A stretch of DNA of 64,000 bases from Amblyomma americanum (GCF_052857255.1 NC_135497.1:115762440-115826439), one strand, 5' to 3'; shown: positions 11,471-24,060, counted from the stretch's first letter. Notes: generated by a model not told the origin, from the sequence alone. Translations and numbers: made by a program.

Positions 11471-12412
11471 GGTTTATAGGGTTTAACGTCCCAAAGCGAT
11501 TAGGGCTATGAGGGACGTCATAGTGGAGGACTCCGGATAATTTCGACTAATTGGGGTTCTTTAACTTGCACTGACATCGCACAGAACACGGGCTTCTAAT
11601 ATTTCACCTGCCATCAAAATGCGACCGCCGCTGCCGGGATCGAACCCGCGTCTTTCGGGTCAGCAGCCGAGAACCATAACGACTGAGCCTCAGCAGCGGC
11701 AGGTTTAGGTTTATGAGGGTTTAACGTTCCAGAGCGACTCAGGCTATGAGAGACACCGTAGTGAAGGGTTCCGAGAATTTCGACCACCTGGGGTTCTTTA
11801 ACGTGCACTGACATCGCACAGTACACGGGCTTCTAATATTTCACCTGCCATCAAAATGCGACCGCCGCTGCCGGGATCGAACCCGCGTCTTTCGGGTCAG
11901 CAGCCGAGAACCATAACGACTGAGCCTCAGCAGCGGCAGGTTTAGGTTTATGAGGGTTTAACGTTCCAAAGCGACTCAGGCTATGAGAGACGCCGTAGTG
12001 AAGGGCTCCGGGAATTTCGACCACCTGGGGTTCTTTAACGTGCACTGACATCGCACAGTACACGGGCTTCTAATATTTCACCTGCCATCAAAATGCGACC
12101 GCCGCTGCCGGGATCGAACCCGCGTCTTTCGGGTCAGCAGCCGAGAACCATAACGACTGAGCCTCAGCAGCGGCAGGTTTAGGTTTATGAGGGTTTAACG
12201 TTCCAAAGCGACTCAGGCTATGAGATACACCGTAGTGAAGAGTTCCGAGAATTTCGACCACCTGGGGTTCTTTAACTTGCACTGATATCGCACAGAACAC
12301 GGGCTTCTAATATTTCACCTGCCATCAAAATGCGACCGCCGCTGCCGGGATCGAACCCGCGTCTTTCGGGTCAGCAGCCGAGCGCCATAACCACTCAGCC
12401 ATCGCGGCGGCT
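11471..12412 (-). repeat. Tandem array of four Ruka-type SINE units (237-bp period)
   Basis: Four head-to-tail SINE units on the minus strand: 12412-12175, 12174-11938, 11937-11701 and 11700-11471. The two central units are exactly 237 bp. Only the first unit in the direction of transcription (12175-12412) has a normal tRNA-like head. The other three share the same altered head (CGTTATGGTTCTCGGCTGC). Units 1 and 4 share the variants TTAACTTGCACTG and CAGAACACG, while units 2 and 3 have TTAACGTGCACTG and CAGTACACG. The repeated 70-codon minus-strand frames (11614, 11851, 12088) are SINE by-products. The array looks like local tandem amplification and not four insertions, since no flanking duplications separate the units. 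Confidence 0.92.
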
Positions 12413-13280
<868 letters not shown>

Positions 13281-13511
13281 CGTGGAGCTGCGCTGTCAAC
13301 GTTTGGGTATGCATATTACGAAGTCGGTCTGAAGCGCAAATTCTACGAATGCGTTTATGTTTACCAAATTATTTTCACTGTGTGTTTCGCGCAGTGACTG
13401 CAATGGAAGCTGATGAATTAACCCCCACCGAATGCGAGAGCCTGCCGTTTGTTGCTCGAAACACGAAGAAGTGGCGTTTCAGTTTCATCACGAACGTGGT
13501 CTTAAGTAAGG

Positions 13512-13590
13512 CTACATCCAGTGCAGGACAAGGGCCTCGTCCCAGTGATCTCCATCTAGCCCTGCCCTGCGCCGCATCGGTGTACGACTG
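13512..13590 (-). pseudogene. LINE C-terminal tail fragment
   Basis: On the minus strand the frames read AQGRARWRSLG and, after a frame change, DEALVLHWM followed by a stop. This is the end of the endonuclease-reverse transcriptase type LINE whose consensus tail is like AQDRARWRSLGEAFVLQWT-stop. Only this tail is visible, as expected for a 5'-truncated insertion. It is the same broad family as the copy at 23265-24060. Confidence 0.6.
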
Positions 13591-14123
13591 CTCGGATATT
13601 GCGGCTGTGAACGAGAATCCAACACTGCGCCGTGTATACATGGCGGAGCGTCTCTTGGCGGAGTCGCAAACGAAACCCTCTTCGACATTTCCTTTAATGA
13701 CCTCGAGAGAAGCGTTTTACAGCCTGTCGACACCTCCGATGCTGATGAGATTTAAGCAAATATTAGCTATTGCGGTGTGTTTTTCCTGCTTATCTATTCC
13801 GTCCTTATCATCCACTGCGCCAAACGCCTGAACCTAGCGACAGCGGAGGGGATGCGAAGACGTCGATAGTTGGGTCACTATTGAACTATCGACGGCAAAA
13901 AAAAAATGCCGATAGTACTACGTCTAGTACAAGATTACGCAACGTACCGAGCGTAATCACTGCAGCCTAAACTTGGTGAAGTTTTCTTGCGTGCTCCGAG
14001 CATGCGGTATGCAGACGGTGGTAACGTTAAGGCTCTCTGTCTCGCAGTCCACTCATCATCGAGCGCTGCAGACGTACCCTCCGTAGAGTCACTGGGTAAA
14101 GTATTCAGAGCACCGCGAAAGTC
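13591..14123. other. Spacer with CTATCGAT-type repeat remnant
   Basis: Positions 13862-13925 contain GTCGATAGT, AACTATCGACGGC and GCCGATAGTACTA, a set of palindromic CTATCGATAGT-like words. A related stretch lies at 15985-16095. The rest is unassigned. Confidence 0.4.
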
Positions 14124-14969
<846 letters not shown>

Positions 14970-14992
14970 CTAGTGACAACGTTCTCACTGCA

Positions 14993-15565
14993 GTGGCAGA
15001 AACCTTGATGAAGAAATTACGTCGAGAAGAAACGCGGTCCGGTTCCCAGAAAGAAAATCAGAAAAAGAAATTTGAAGTAGTACACAGCATTTCGCATAAT
15101 TTAAAAAGAGTAGCGGGAAAATTCGGAGTAGATATGGTTTTCACAGCCCCCCGAAAGCTTTCAAGTCTTTGCGCTCTTTCTAGCAGGAATATTTCCAAGA
15201 AACCAGCTTGCAACATCAAGCATGCAACTAAATTTCCTGAGTGCACTGTTTGCGTTGTGTATGAAATCCCTCTAAGCTGTGGCAGCGTCTACATAGGCTA
15301 AACTGGCCGATGCTTGAATGATCGCTCACGCGAGCACTCCAATTCACTCGAGGGTGTAAGTGGTAGGCACTTGCCCATGCATTGTAAGGACTGCGGGTGC
15401 CGTCCTCTTCTGTACAAAACTAAGGTTGTTGGCCGCGCCAAAGACCAGCTTACCAGAGAAATTCTTGAGGCATCGAACATCCAAAGGACTGGAAGAGACA
15501 AGTGTGTTAGCGAACCTTCCCTTGCTCTCTTGCATAAAGAATTCTATTTCCTCAATTCAAAATAA
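14993..15565 (+). pseudogene. Penelope-like element, C-terminal part with GIY-YIG nuclease, one nonsense codon
   Basis: One reading frame runs from 14993 to 15565 (191 codons) with a single stop at 15299-15301. Its parts are MKKLRREETR, the linker SISHNLKRVAGKFGVDMVF, a Cys-containing segment (KPACNIKHATKFPECTVCVVYEI), then CGSVYIG-stop-TGRCLNDRSREH, and a C-terminal part with HCKDCGC. VYIG(Q)TGRCLNDR.REH is the GIY-YIG nuclease signature of Penelope-like elements. The stop TAA sits where CAA (Gln) is expected. Apart from that the frame is open, so the copy is much younger than the one at 1190. The reverse transcriptase part upstream is missing. Confidence 0.85.
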
Positions 15566-15830
15566 TAATAATAATAAAAAAAATTCGTGCTGAAAGTTAA
15601 AAATCAAAGGGGGCGTTTGCTGTTACCTTTTGTCTGAGGCTCTGAATTTTTTTACATGTGATGTTTTGATGATAACTGTATCAGCGTCCTGATCTTTCCG
15701 TTTGTTGCTGCGTGGCTGGACATGCGCACTGGTTTCCTCGAGTGTGGATTTCAAATAAACCTGCAGTTGTCAGTTAGCGCTCGTCCTGTGTTGTCTCTGC
15801 ACTGTCCTGTCTTCATGCGCTATGTCTTAT
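15566..15830 (+). mobile_element. 3' untranslated and terminal part of the PLE copy
   Basis: Follows the PLE frame directly. It contains an AATAAT run and TTCAAATAAACCTGCAGTTG (about 15750-15769) followed by GTCAGTTAGCGCTCGTCCTG and a CT-rich end (to about 15825). I recall this arrangement as the usual tail of tick PLEs. The CT-rich end resembles the arms of the hairpin elements at 20035 and 54165. Confidence 0.6.
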
Positions 15831-18015
15831 TCAATAGTGCCATCTAGCGGCTGCCACAGCAATTAACAGAAATAGCTCAGGCTATCCCGAAAATATGACG
15901 CTACACGTACGCACCAACGTTTATTTTGGGGATTCATTTCTAGGGAAGAAAATAAATCAGTCTCATGACTTTATGGACAAAACTTGTAATATAGGCAGTC
16001 TTTTTACACTATAGATAATTGAAAAACTATCTATACTATCGATATTCAATTTGCCGATAGTATTGAACCACTAGTAGATAGTCGCCTGAGTCAGTGATGG
16101 CAGGGTGACAGGTATCAAAATATAGTCGCACTGAAATAGATACGTTAATATTATCCCAGACTCGAGCGCCGCATGCAAGCGAATTCCGCGTAAAAAATGT
16201 CAGAATAAAAGCAACAGATTCATCAGGTAGTCAACACACGTATAGCCTCGGTGAAAGTACTCAGGCCACATGTTTTGCTTTTGAGCCCTGTGTAGTGAGG
16301 CGCTCATGACACCCCTGAAGCTCTACTTCTCTGAAGGTGAGAAGTGCCCTTGTTCTCACATTTTAATACATTTTGGTCCTCAGTGGTGCCGTAAGGGCTC
16401 CAGTATATAGATATCTGAAGTAAACCTTGCGACCCTAGGTCTTTTGACCAAGGCTGTTCGTACCGCAAAATGGCAAAAAAAATAAGTGGAAGCAAATCAG
16501 GCAAAGCGAAACTATAGCCATGAAAGGCACCAAAGGTACACGAAGATGCGTGGCACAAATCAGGCGTTCACAAGAACGACGGGATGGGATGGGTGCAAAA
16601 GCAGCTGGTACTGACGGGAAATTTTTTGGACAATTTACGTTTCAAGCGCCCTACTTCGTATGTTGTGTAATGGAGTCATTTTGGAAGCTTTCTCTAACGT
16701 TCTACGCCCCCCCCCCTTTTGCTCCCCACCCTAAAATATAATAAAAGCGCCAAAAAGATAGTTTTCTTGGTATGGGGATGTTAGCCCTGCTATCACGGAG
16801 TCTGTCGTCACGTCCTCGCCTGGTTCGGCGCCTTTCCAAGCGGCAGTCTGGCGATTTGAAGCTATATATCATCGGCGTAAAATATGCGGCCGGCGTCAGC
16901 TGCCTCGTTAGGTTTGCTGGGGAGGTTACTGAAAAAAAAAGAGCCTAAATAAAACGGGTCTTAGCGCCGCTTCTTGCGGAAGTATGCGTGCGTGATAGGT
17001 ACTTGTGGCCAGACAGCAGCTCATAAATTTTTGTCAAAAAGTTCCGGTTCGTGAGGAAACTGCTCTGGAGTCGAGGAAGGACGCCGCGACCAGTCTTATT
17101 TTTTCAGGGCGGTGAAATTATTTCATCATATTTTGTGCTCTGTGTACAGTCACCACTGTGCAAATCTTGTTTCTTTTTTTAGGGTGTTCAGAAGATGGCA
17201 GCGCGTTGCTGATGAATTTTGGAGGTGGTCTGCTAGCTAGCTGTATGGTGTGTGGCAGGACCTCAGTCAATCCACGCATAGTACATGCCGCACCTTGTCC
17301 TGTCGCGTTAGTATAATATGTTCGTTTGCAACAATATAGAATATAATGATAAGTCAAACCTCATCATAACACTGCGGATGCCACGCAAATATTTGTGCAT
17401 TATTTCTGAATGTTTTTGTCCCGTTTCATGCGAGAGAAATTTGCCATGGTTTATCAGCTTCACCAACTTCCTTTTAAGCTCGTGTATTACAGAAAATAGG
17501 GACATTTGACATTAAGCGCAGACATTAATAGTAAGTGGTTCAAAATAATTCTTGAAAAAAAAAATGTGAAGTGACATAGAAGACCCATCTGATCTCAAAA
17601 GTATGCGGATGCGGAAATTCGGAGGGCGTAAACGGCTTCTACGTTGGTGTGCTTAAACAGCTTGAAGTGTCATTGCACACCGGGGAGATTCAAATGCACT
17701 GAACTCATTTGTGTCCTAAGTTCCTCTATTTGCTGCTGGAAATTACTGTCTAGGTACACTAAAAATGTAATTGTGTTGTTCTGTCAACTGCATCGTTCTA
17801 ATTCCTTACGACGAGTGTCATGACGTGTCAGCTAAGTTTCTTCATATAACATCGAGCGGAATTTCTACTAGCGATGTTCTTAGAAACATCTGAAATCGCA
17901 GAGGAAGGGCTCCATGCCTACTAGGACCATGCATTAGATGCACATGCGATTCTTGCTCTAGAGAAATAACGCTTATTGTCACAATCGTGTAAACTGAGCA
18001 GATGATTTGAGAAAA
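15831..18015. other. Intergenic sequence
   Basis: No genes recognised. At 15985-16095 there are ACTATAGATAATTG, CTATCGATATTC and GCCGATAGTATTG words like those at 13862-13925. Small frames at 16304-16741 and 17118-17509 have no family likeness. Confidence 0.35.
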
Positions 18016-18931
18016 ATCAAGTCAAATCAAATCAAATCAAATTTTTTTTGCCTTTGCACAAAGTACACGGAGCCACAAAAAGCTGCTGCTGCCAGCAGCA
18101 TTGGCACATCAAACACTGTCGCGCACACAGAATCAACATGAAAGGCGCATGGATATTTGACAATCATCAACGCATATACACGGATATAAGAAAACAAAAG
18201 GGAAATAGACAAACGGATCACTTAAGCCACAGACACACATCTCAGGCTTATATAGTAAATAACATCACAAAAACAATTGTTTCAAAGATTTCCTGGGCAG
18301 TTGGGCGAAATCAATAGAGTGGCGAGCATAATTATTCAGGAGGACTGGAAGCGTGTAGGTCACTGATTGAAGGGAATAGGTTCTACTGGGTGTTGGTATG
18401 TACCATACACCTGCGTGGCGTGTATGAAATGCGATTACATTTTTGTTTAGTGCGGAAATATTTGCAAGAAAGGAGTTATTATTCCTTACTGCGTTATGAT
18501 AAGATACCGTCATCGGTAGTTATAACATTCCCAAACAGTAATGATTGCCAATTTTTTAAAGAGATCTTTTGTGTGGGAGTCGCATGGTACGTTCGCTATT
18601 ATTCTTATTGCTTTCTTCTGTAAAAGCCACAATTTTTTTAGATTTGTTTTTGTAGTTGTTCCCCATACCAACTGTGCATATGTGAGGTGAGGAAGAATGA
18701 GGGAGTTATAGGCCGTGTAAATCGTTAATGTACAAACAAAATAGCAGTGGGCCGAGCATACTGTCCTGAGGTACGCCTGTTTTTATCGCTTTAGTATCAG
18801 AAGACCTGCCAATTGATGCGAACTGTTGACGTTGTCTAAGATAAGATGCTATTAACTTGTGAAGAACTCCGCGTATACCGTACAGTCTAAGTTTCGCAAG
18901 GAGAATTTCATGATGCAAAGAGCCGAAGGCT

Positions 18932-19167
<236 letters not shown>

Positions 19168-19206
19168 ATATTATATTGACCAAATCAGCTGCCAGAAATC
19201 ACTTTT

Positions 19207-19208
<2 letters not shown>

Positions 19209-19279
<71 letters not shown>
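19209..19279. repeat. (AT)n microsatellite
   Basis: About 71 bp of TA repeats, followed by AAGGAAGCCAACAATCACCG, a 20-mer that recurs at 19371-19390. Confidence 0.95.
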
Positions 19280-19282
<3 letters not shown>

Positions 19283-19295
19283 GGAAGCCAACAAT

Positions 19296-19300
<5 letters not shown>

Positions 19301-19370
<70 letters not shown>
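19301..19370. repeat. (AT)n microsatellite
   Basis: 70 bp of AT repeats between the two copies of the AAGGAAGCCAACAATCACCG word, so the unit (word plus AT run) appears tandemly duplicated. Confidence 0.95.
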
Positions 19371-19374
<4 letters not shown>

Positions 19375-19600
19375 AAGCCAACAATCACCGATATGAAGGT
19401 GCATAGGAGAATGTTTCTTTTTTTTAATATCTAGTGCCAATGAATTAGTTTTTTTAAAGAAAATTACTTATAAAGCAGCAGAACAAACAACTATGCCGCT
19501 GGTGTGATCCGAACCCACGACCTCCGAATATCGCGTCCGGTGCTCTTAATTCCTTAATATGTTTTTCAAACGAGCCCCTCACTTAATTTGCCTTGTCTGC
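19371..19600 (-). mobile_element. SINE-like repeat with tRNA-like B-box, ending in (AT)n
   Basis: On the minus strand it contains AGAGCACCGGACGCGATATT, then GGTCGTGGGTTCGGATCACA, which looks like a tRNA-derived head with a B-box-like GGTTCGGATC. A body with GCTGCTTTATAAGTAATTTT follows, ending at CGGTGATTGTTGGCTTCCTT next to an AT run. A second copy of the body lies inverted at 19666-19820. Confidence 0.5.

Positions 19601-19665
<65 letters not shown>
19601..19665. repeat. (AT)n microsatellite
   Basis: About 65 bp of TA repeats between two inverted copies of the SINE-like repeat. Confidence 0.93.
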
Positions 19666-19668
<3 letters not shown>

Positions 19669-19864
19669 ACCGGCGGCATGGTTGTTTTTTCTGCTGCTTT
19701 ATAAGTAATTTTCTTTAAAAAAAACTAATTGATTGGCTCTAGATATTAAAATAAATAAATAAATAAAAATATAGAAACATTCCCCTGTGCACCTTGGTTT
19801 CGGTGACTGTTGGCTTCCTTAATATGTTTGTCAAGCGAGCCCCTCACTTCATTTCCCATGTCTG

Positions 19865-19866
<2 letters not shown>
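19666..19866 (+). mobile_element. SINE-like repeat, 5'-truncated inverted copy
   Basis: Starts at CCACCGGCGGCATGGTTG, the point just after the B-box in the copy at 19371-19600. It continues through CTGCTTTATAAGTAATTTTC, an AAAT tandem stretch (about 19750-19768) and GGTTTCGGTGACTGTTGGCT. After it comes CGAGCCCCTCACTT, which is present in the same orientation next to both copies. Confidence 0.5.

Positions 19867-19957
<91 letters not shown>
19867..19957. repeat. (AT)n microsatellite
   Basis: About 91 bp. It is the right border of the block inserted into the LINE: immediately to its right the minus strand reads the LINE frame TLGI. Confidence 0.95.
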
Positions 19958-19959
<2 letters not shown>

Positions 19960-19986
19960 CAAGTGTTATGCTCTCATTTAAAAATC

Positions 19987-20150
19987 TATTTATTATGAAG
20001 TGTATGTTGCTGGTCTAGTTGGTAGTTGTCGAACATCATGGAATCGCAGGGCTGGCAGACAAGGACACAGAGAGAACACACACATACAGTTGTGTGTTCT
20101 CTCTGTGTTCTTGTCTGTCAGCGCTGCGATTCCATGATATTTATTACGAG
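19987..20150. mobile_element. Hairpin insertion element flanked by target duplication
   Basis: An insert of about 142 bp (19996-20137) is flanked by TATTTATTA at 19987-19995 and 20138-20146. The following bases are also alike (TGAAG versus CGAG). It contains the flank motif GGTCTAGTTGGTAG (20012-20025). A hairpin follows with 48-bp arms (20035-20082 and 20091-20138), a short loop and three visible mismatches. It sits inside the LINE reverse transcriptase frame, which reads on across the two sides. It has the same architecture as the elements at 54129-54275 and 49601-49686. The arms resemble the CT-rich PLE tail, so a PLE-derived non-autonomous origin is likely but not shown. Confidence 0.7.
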
Positions 20151-20459
20151 TTTCTTTTGCTTTAGTAGCGCTGTTTCCGTGGAATGGTGCTTACAGAAAC
20201 CTTGCTGAACGTCATGCAGGACAGGATGCTTAGCAAGGCAGCTGGATAATCTAGAGTGTATCACTGTTTCTATGGCCTTAGAAAAAATAGGCAAGGTTTA
20301 TATAGGCCTTTAATCGATGGCAGCATTGCATAGCGTGCCAGGACTGTTTATTAAGCTGAGAGTGCGCTACCGGAAAGCCGCCTCACGCCCAATACGCAAA
20401 GGCCATAGGGAAGGTCAATAAGCATGTATTCTCTTTCTATATAACTATGTACGGTGTTC

Positions 20460-20935
20460 TGTTTTAACAGGATAACGTTCAGGTTGTCCTGTCACAAAAA
20501 ATTTCCGCTTCTCTGTCACGAAATTCCCTGATTGGTCGAGAGAGGTCGCGTGATTTTGTGGCGTCATCACAACCTGTCCAGCGTGGCAGGTGACAACCTG
20601 CCCGCCGGATTGTGAGCAAAGTGCCCACCGTGGCAGGTGGCAGTTAAATTAATGATTGGTCCAGAGAGGACACGCGACGTTGCGACGTCATTAGAGCCTG
20701 GCCACCATAGCACGTGACGATGAAGTCAATTCAAATAAATTCAATGCAATCGCCACTTGCCCACCATGGATCTGCGCATGATCTTTCCGGGAGCTCGGGA
20801 AGAGCAACCTGGGATGCACAAGCGCCACCGGTGGCTGTGTTAGAAACAGCCTCCCGCCAGTGCAGTGGCGCATCGCTTAACCGCTGTACCACTGCGCCAG
20901 TAGTGGTATGCGGACTTCCCAAGATTTATGAATTC
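20460..20935 (-). mobile_element. Composite repeat: tRNA-like head plus CCAAT/CRE-like tail units
   Basis: On the minus strand the head at about 20900 reads GCGCAGTGGTACAGCGGTTA, like a tRNA-derived SINE head. The tail (20700 down to 20460) is made of 60-90 bp units. Each unit carries GACAGGTTGT or CACCTGCC words, a TGACGYCA-type site and GACCAATCA. Related tail units occur on the plus strand at 55480-55690. Confidence 0.55.
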
Positions 20936-23264
20936 GATTGAGAGGGTCGTGATGTCACCAACACCAAGTGAGCACCAGTGGTCCAATCACAGGGCGCCAC
21001 CAAATTTGAAAATCTGGGGACCCCTAACTTTGGATGTTGGCTCAGCCCCGAAAATTCTAAAATCCCCCCCCCCCCCATTTTGAATGTAGGCTCACGCCTG
21101 AAAATGGGTTAAGGGGGATCAGTGGAGATTAGCGGGTAGGATTAGTGTAATCCTATATGATAATAATCCAGTGGAAAGAAACGAACATTCCAGAAGGTGA
21201 TAACTCATGCATTCCATATAAGGGCAGCAGAACCAGTTCCGACCAAAGTTTTGGTGGGAAAATCGTAAGAAGAGCAATAGACACTCATTGTAGACACCAT
21301 AGCAGGCAGCCTAAATGCTATCACATTTCTTCTTTAAGAGTGTGTTTAAGAAGGCCCTCAAGTTTATTTGTTTTTTATGCAAGAATTCGCTCAAATGTCT
21401 CATGAAATATGCGTAAAATTTTACAAGTGATTAGTACCTTCATATTGCGCAAAATTTTGTTTCGCAAGTAAAGTACGTGCGTGTGTCATCGAACTTTATT
21501 TTGTGCTATTGTATAGGTTCGAGCTCTCAGGACCCACAGCCTGTCTATGACATTTTCCTTGCCCATAGAATCCCAACTTTCTGCCACAAAAATATAATTT
21601 GAAATTTCACAAGAATGCATGCAGGTAAGCATTTCTAATCATGAATAGCAGAATGTTCGTGATTCCTAGCTTGCTTGTTCTTGGTATTCAAATGGGTAGT
21701 ACCGGTTCCGAAGCCTCGGCAACGTTCCCTGGAATATGTCGCATTCGACCGGTTTGTCGTTCCCCTGCCGAAGAGGCTTCTTCTGGCGACGCTGTAGGAC
21801 AGCACAAATCACTTAGCTTCTTGGCTGCAAGGGATCCAGGTGAGGTCGTAAGAGGCGCCTCGACGTTCGATGTTACCGGCTCGCATAGGTGGCTCAGCTC
21901 GATCGGGCAAGCTGTCGATATTCGGCTTTGCATCACGGAGTCCCGGTTCTGCTGGAGGCGCTGCCTGGTTCTTATCCCCACGCCCTCGGCTCGATGTCGG
22001 AGTTCTGTCCTTCAGGGAGTGTGGATTTCGGAGGGGGGGGGGGGGGGAATGTAGTTATCTGATCGTGAATTATAATTCAAAAGACATGAAAAATATCCTA
22101 AAGGTGGTTAATAAATGTAAATTGTAGGAAAAGAACGAACTCTGAAAACCCGAACGTCCTGGTAGCAAGGAGGCCACTATTGCAACGGAATGCACTGCCA
22201 CATTGCGTGGCCCTCAAGGGGGTCGAAGTTCTCTTTTTTCCAAAACATTTCGAGCGGCAATATTGATCCGATTTCTTTCAGTAAGACCAACCTCGCCATA
22301 TATCGCCACTCTGTCCAGCCATACAGAGTTCATCTGTATAACAAGCAAATTTAAACTCGCTTCTGTCAGGTAACTAAAGTACCAGTGAGGCGGTAGCATC
22401 GTCGCAAGCGGTGCGGCCTTGGCTTGTTCTATGACAAGTATTTTTTAGCGATTTGTCTGAAGTTTGCTGCGATCTGCGAATGCACAAAGTGACTAAGAGG
22501 CGACCTGCCGTTTCTTGTGGCGTGTATATTACTGCCAGAAGAAATGTGTATTACACAGTTATATTACATAATTACTAGAATTTATATTATCATTGTTGTT
22601 CAATTACCGCCAGGTCCAGGGCGATCGTCCAGCCACGTGCCGCTTCCCGCGCCATCTTACACCTCGCAATAATATTTCGGCACTCATGCGATTCGATCCA
22701 AAAAAATTTCCCTCCTCTCTTTCATGGTTCCACTGAGAACAGCTAAAACTAGGTTAACATTTACAATGTTGCAGTCAAATTAAAGCCCTCTTTTTGGCTA
22801 CCAGTCCTGCGCTTCTCACCACTTCCTGCCACTCTTCGAGGCTATGTTGTGTAAGAGTGGAATGGGTTTCATGGGCACTACGGACGGCTCATAGGCATGT
22901 TGCCTTGCGCTTTGTTCTTCTGCTTCGCACAGGTTGGTGATTGTACAGTTAGAAGTGACTGCCACGGCCTTTTGGTCTTGCCGTGCACCCAACACTGCCT
23001 TCACACGGCTAAGGATGTGTATTGTGTTTTCAGGCTTCTTTTTTTGTGGTGATGTGGAATCGAGCTCCGGACCTAATGACACATAGACACTTCAGAACCT
23101 TTAAAGCAATTGCTTGCAGCTCATAACATGTTAACATCTGAAATAGTTGACACAACAGGAGAATTTCGAAAAATGAATAATTTCTGCCTTGAGTACGCGG
23201 CTTGCTGATTTTTAAAAACAAACAGGACGTATCGACAGCATGGACCGTACAATTAGCTCCTTGC
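20936..23264. other. Intergenic sequence
   Basis: No gene recognised. Runs of C at 21064-21076 and G at about 22031-22047. A plus-strand frame at 21641-22054 (137 codons) and its minus-strand counterpart at 21688-21981 show no motif I can name. The G-rich end near 22030 is reminiscent of a polypurine tract but no LTR pair was found. Confidence 0.35.
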
Positions 23265-23925
23265 AGTAAAAATATTTCGACCTAGAAGATCGCAGAATCA
23301 ACTCTGTCTTTTGCCAGCTGCGGCCACCGTATCCCCTCAAACTTATCTCATCCGCCCTCCTAACTTTCTGCCACCCCCTGCTACGCTTGCCTTCTCTTGG
23401 AATCCACTCCGTCACCCTTAAGGACCAGCGGTTATTTTGCCATCGTATTACATGCCCTGCCCAAGCCTATTTATTCCTCTTTATTTCGACTAGTATGTCA
23501 TTAACACGCGTTTGTTTCCTCTCCCACTCTGCCCGCTTCCGGTCTCCTAACGTTACACCTATCATTTTCCTTTCCATGGCTCACTGTGTTGTCCTTAACT
23601 TAAGCTGAACCCTCTTCGTTAACCTCCGCGTTTCTGCCTCATAGGTGAGTACCGGTATGATACAGCTCTTGTATACTTTTCTCTTCAGGGATATTGGTAA
23701 ACTGCCATTCATTGTCTTAGAGAACCTGCCATATGCGCTCCACCCCATTCTTATCCTTCTAGTTATTTCCCTCTCACGATCCGAATCAGCTGTCACTACC
23801 TGCCGTAAGTAGACTTACCACTTCCAGCACCTCGCTACCAATTACGAGCTTCTGTTCTCTTGCGATACTGTTGAACATTACTTTGGTTTTCTGCATGTTA
23901 ATTTTAAGACCTGCCTTTCTGCTCT
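23265..23925 (-). pseudogene. LINE endonuclease-reverse transcriptase, 3' part
   Basis: On the minus strand it begins near 23925 with AGLKINMQKTKVMFNS (palm-end block). A frame change near 23790 is followed by EREITRRIRMGWSAYGRFSK, YKSCIIPVLTYEAETRRLTK and MERKMIGVTLGDRKRAEWER. After a stop come AWAGHVIRWQNNRWSLRVTE and WIPREGKRSRG, ending near 23270. This series of blocks is the hallmark C-terminal half of the widespread endonuclease-reverse transcriptase type LINE (RTE-like in my judgement, clade not certain). One stop and one frame change make it inactive. Confidence 0.85.
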
Positions 23926-23929
23926 GTTG

Positions 23930-24060
23930 TATACTTTTATACAACATAAGAAAGCAGACGTCAAGGACTTGAAAAATTGCATACCGATCAGCTTACTGCC
24001 CGTCGCCTACACGGTATTTACTAAGATCGCGTTTGCCGAACCTCCCCTTATCGGGTCACA
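23930..24060 (+). pseudogene. LINE reverse transcriptase 5' fragment in inverted orientation
   Basis: The plus-strand frame reads HKKADVKDLKNCIPISLLPV, then YTVFTKI. This is the start of the reverse transcriptase domain (consensus-like KKGDVRDLKNYRPISLLSVVYK). It is the same kind of LINE as the minus-strand copy ending five bases to the left, but reversed and derived from a more upstream part. The arrangement fits a 5' inversion made during insertion (twin priming). Confidence 0.8.

Noticed and set aside
11614..12300. Three near-identical 70-codon frames suggesting a tandem gene family
   Set aside because: They lie within SINE units and include the reverse of the tRNA-like head. They repeat because the SINE repeats.
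11471..12412. CRISPR-like or satellite array
   Set aside because: Units are whole 237-bp SINEs without unique spacers, in a eukaryotic context.
21641..22054. Secreted cysteine-containing protein or end of an LTR retrotransposon
   Set aside because: The start is mildly hydrophobic but no family likeness follows. The G-run near 22031 alone does not establish a polypurine tract, and no LTR pair was seen.
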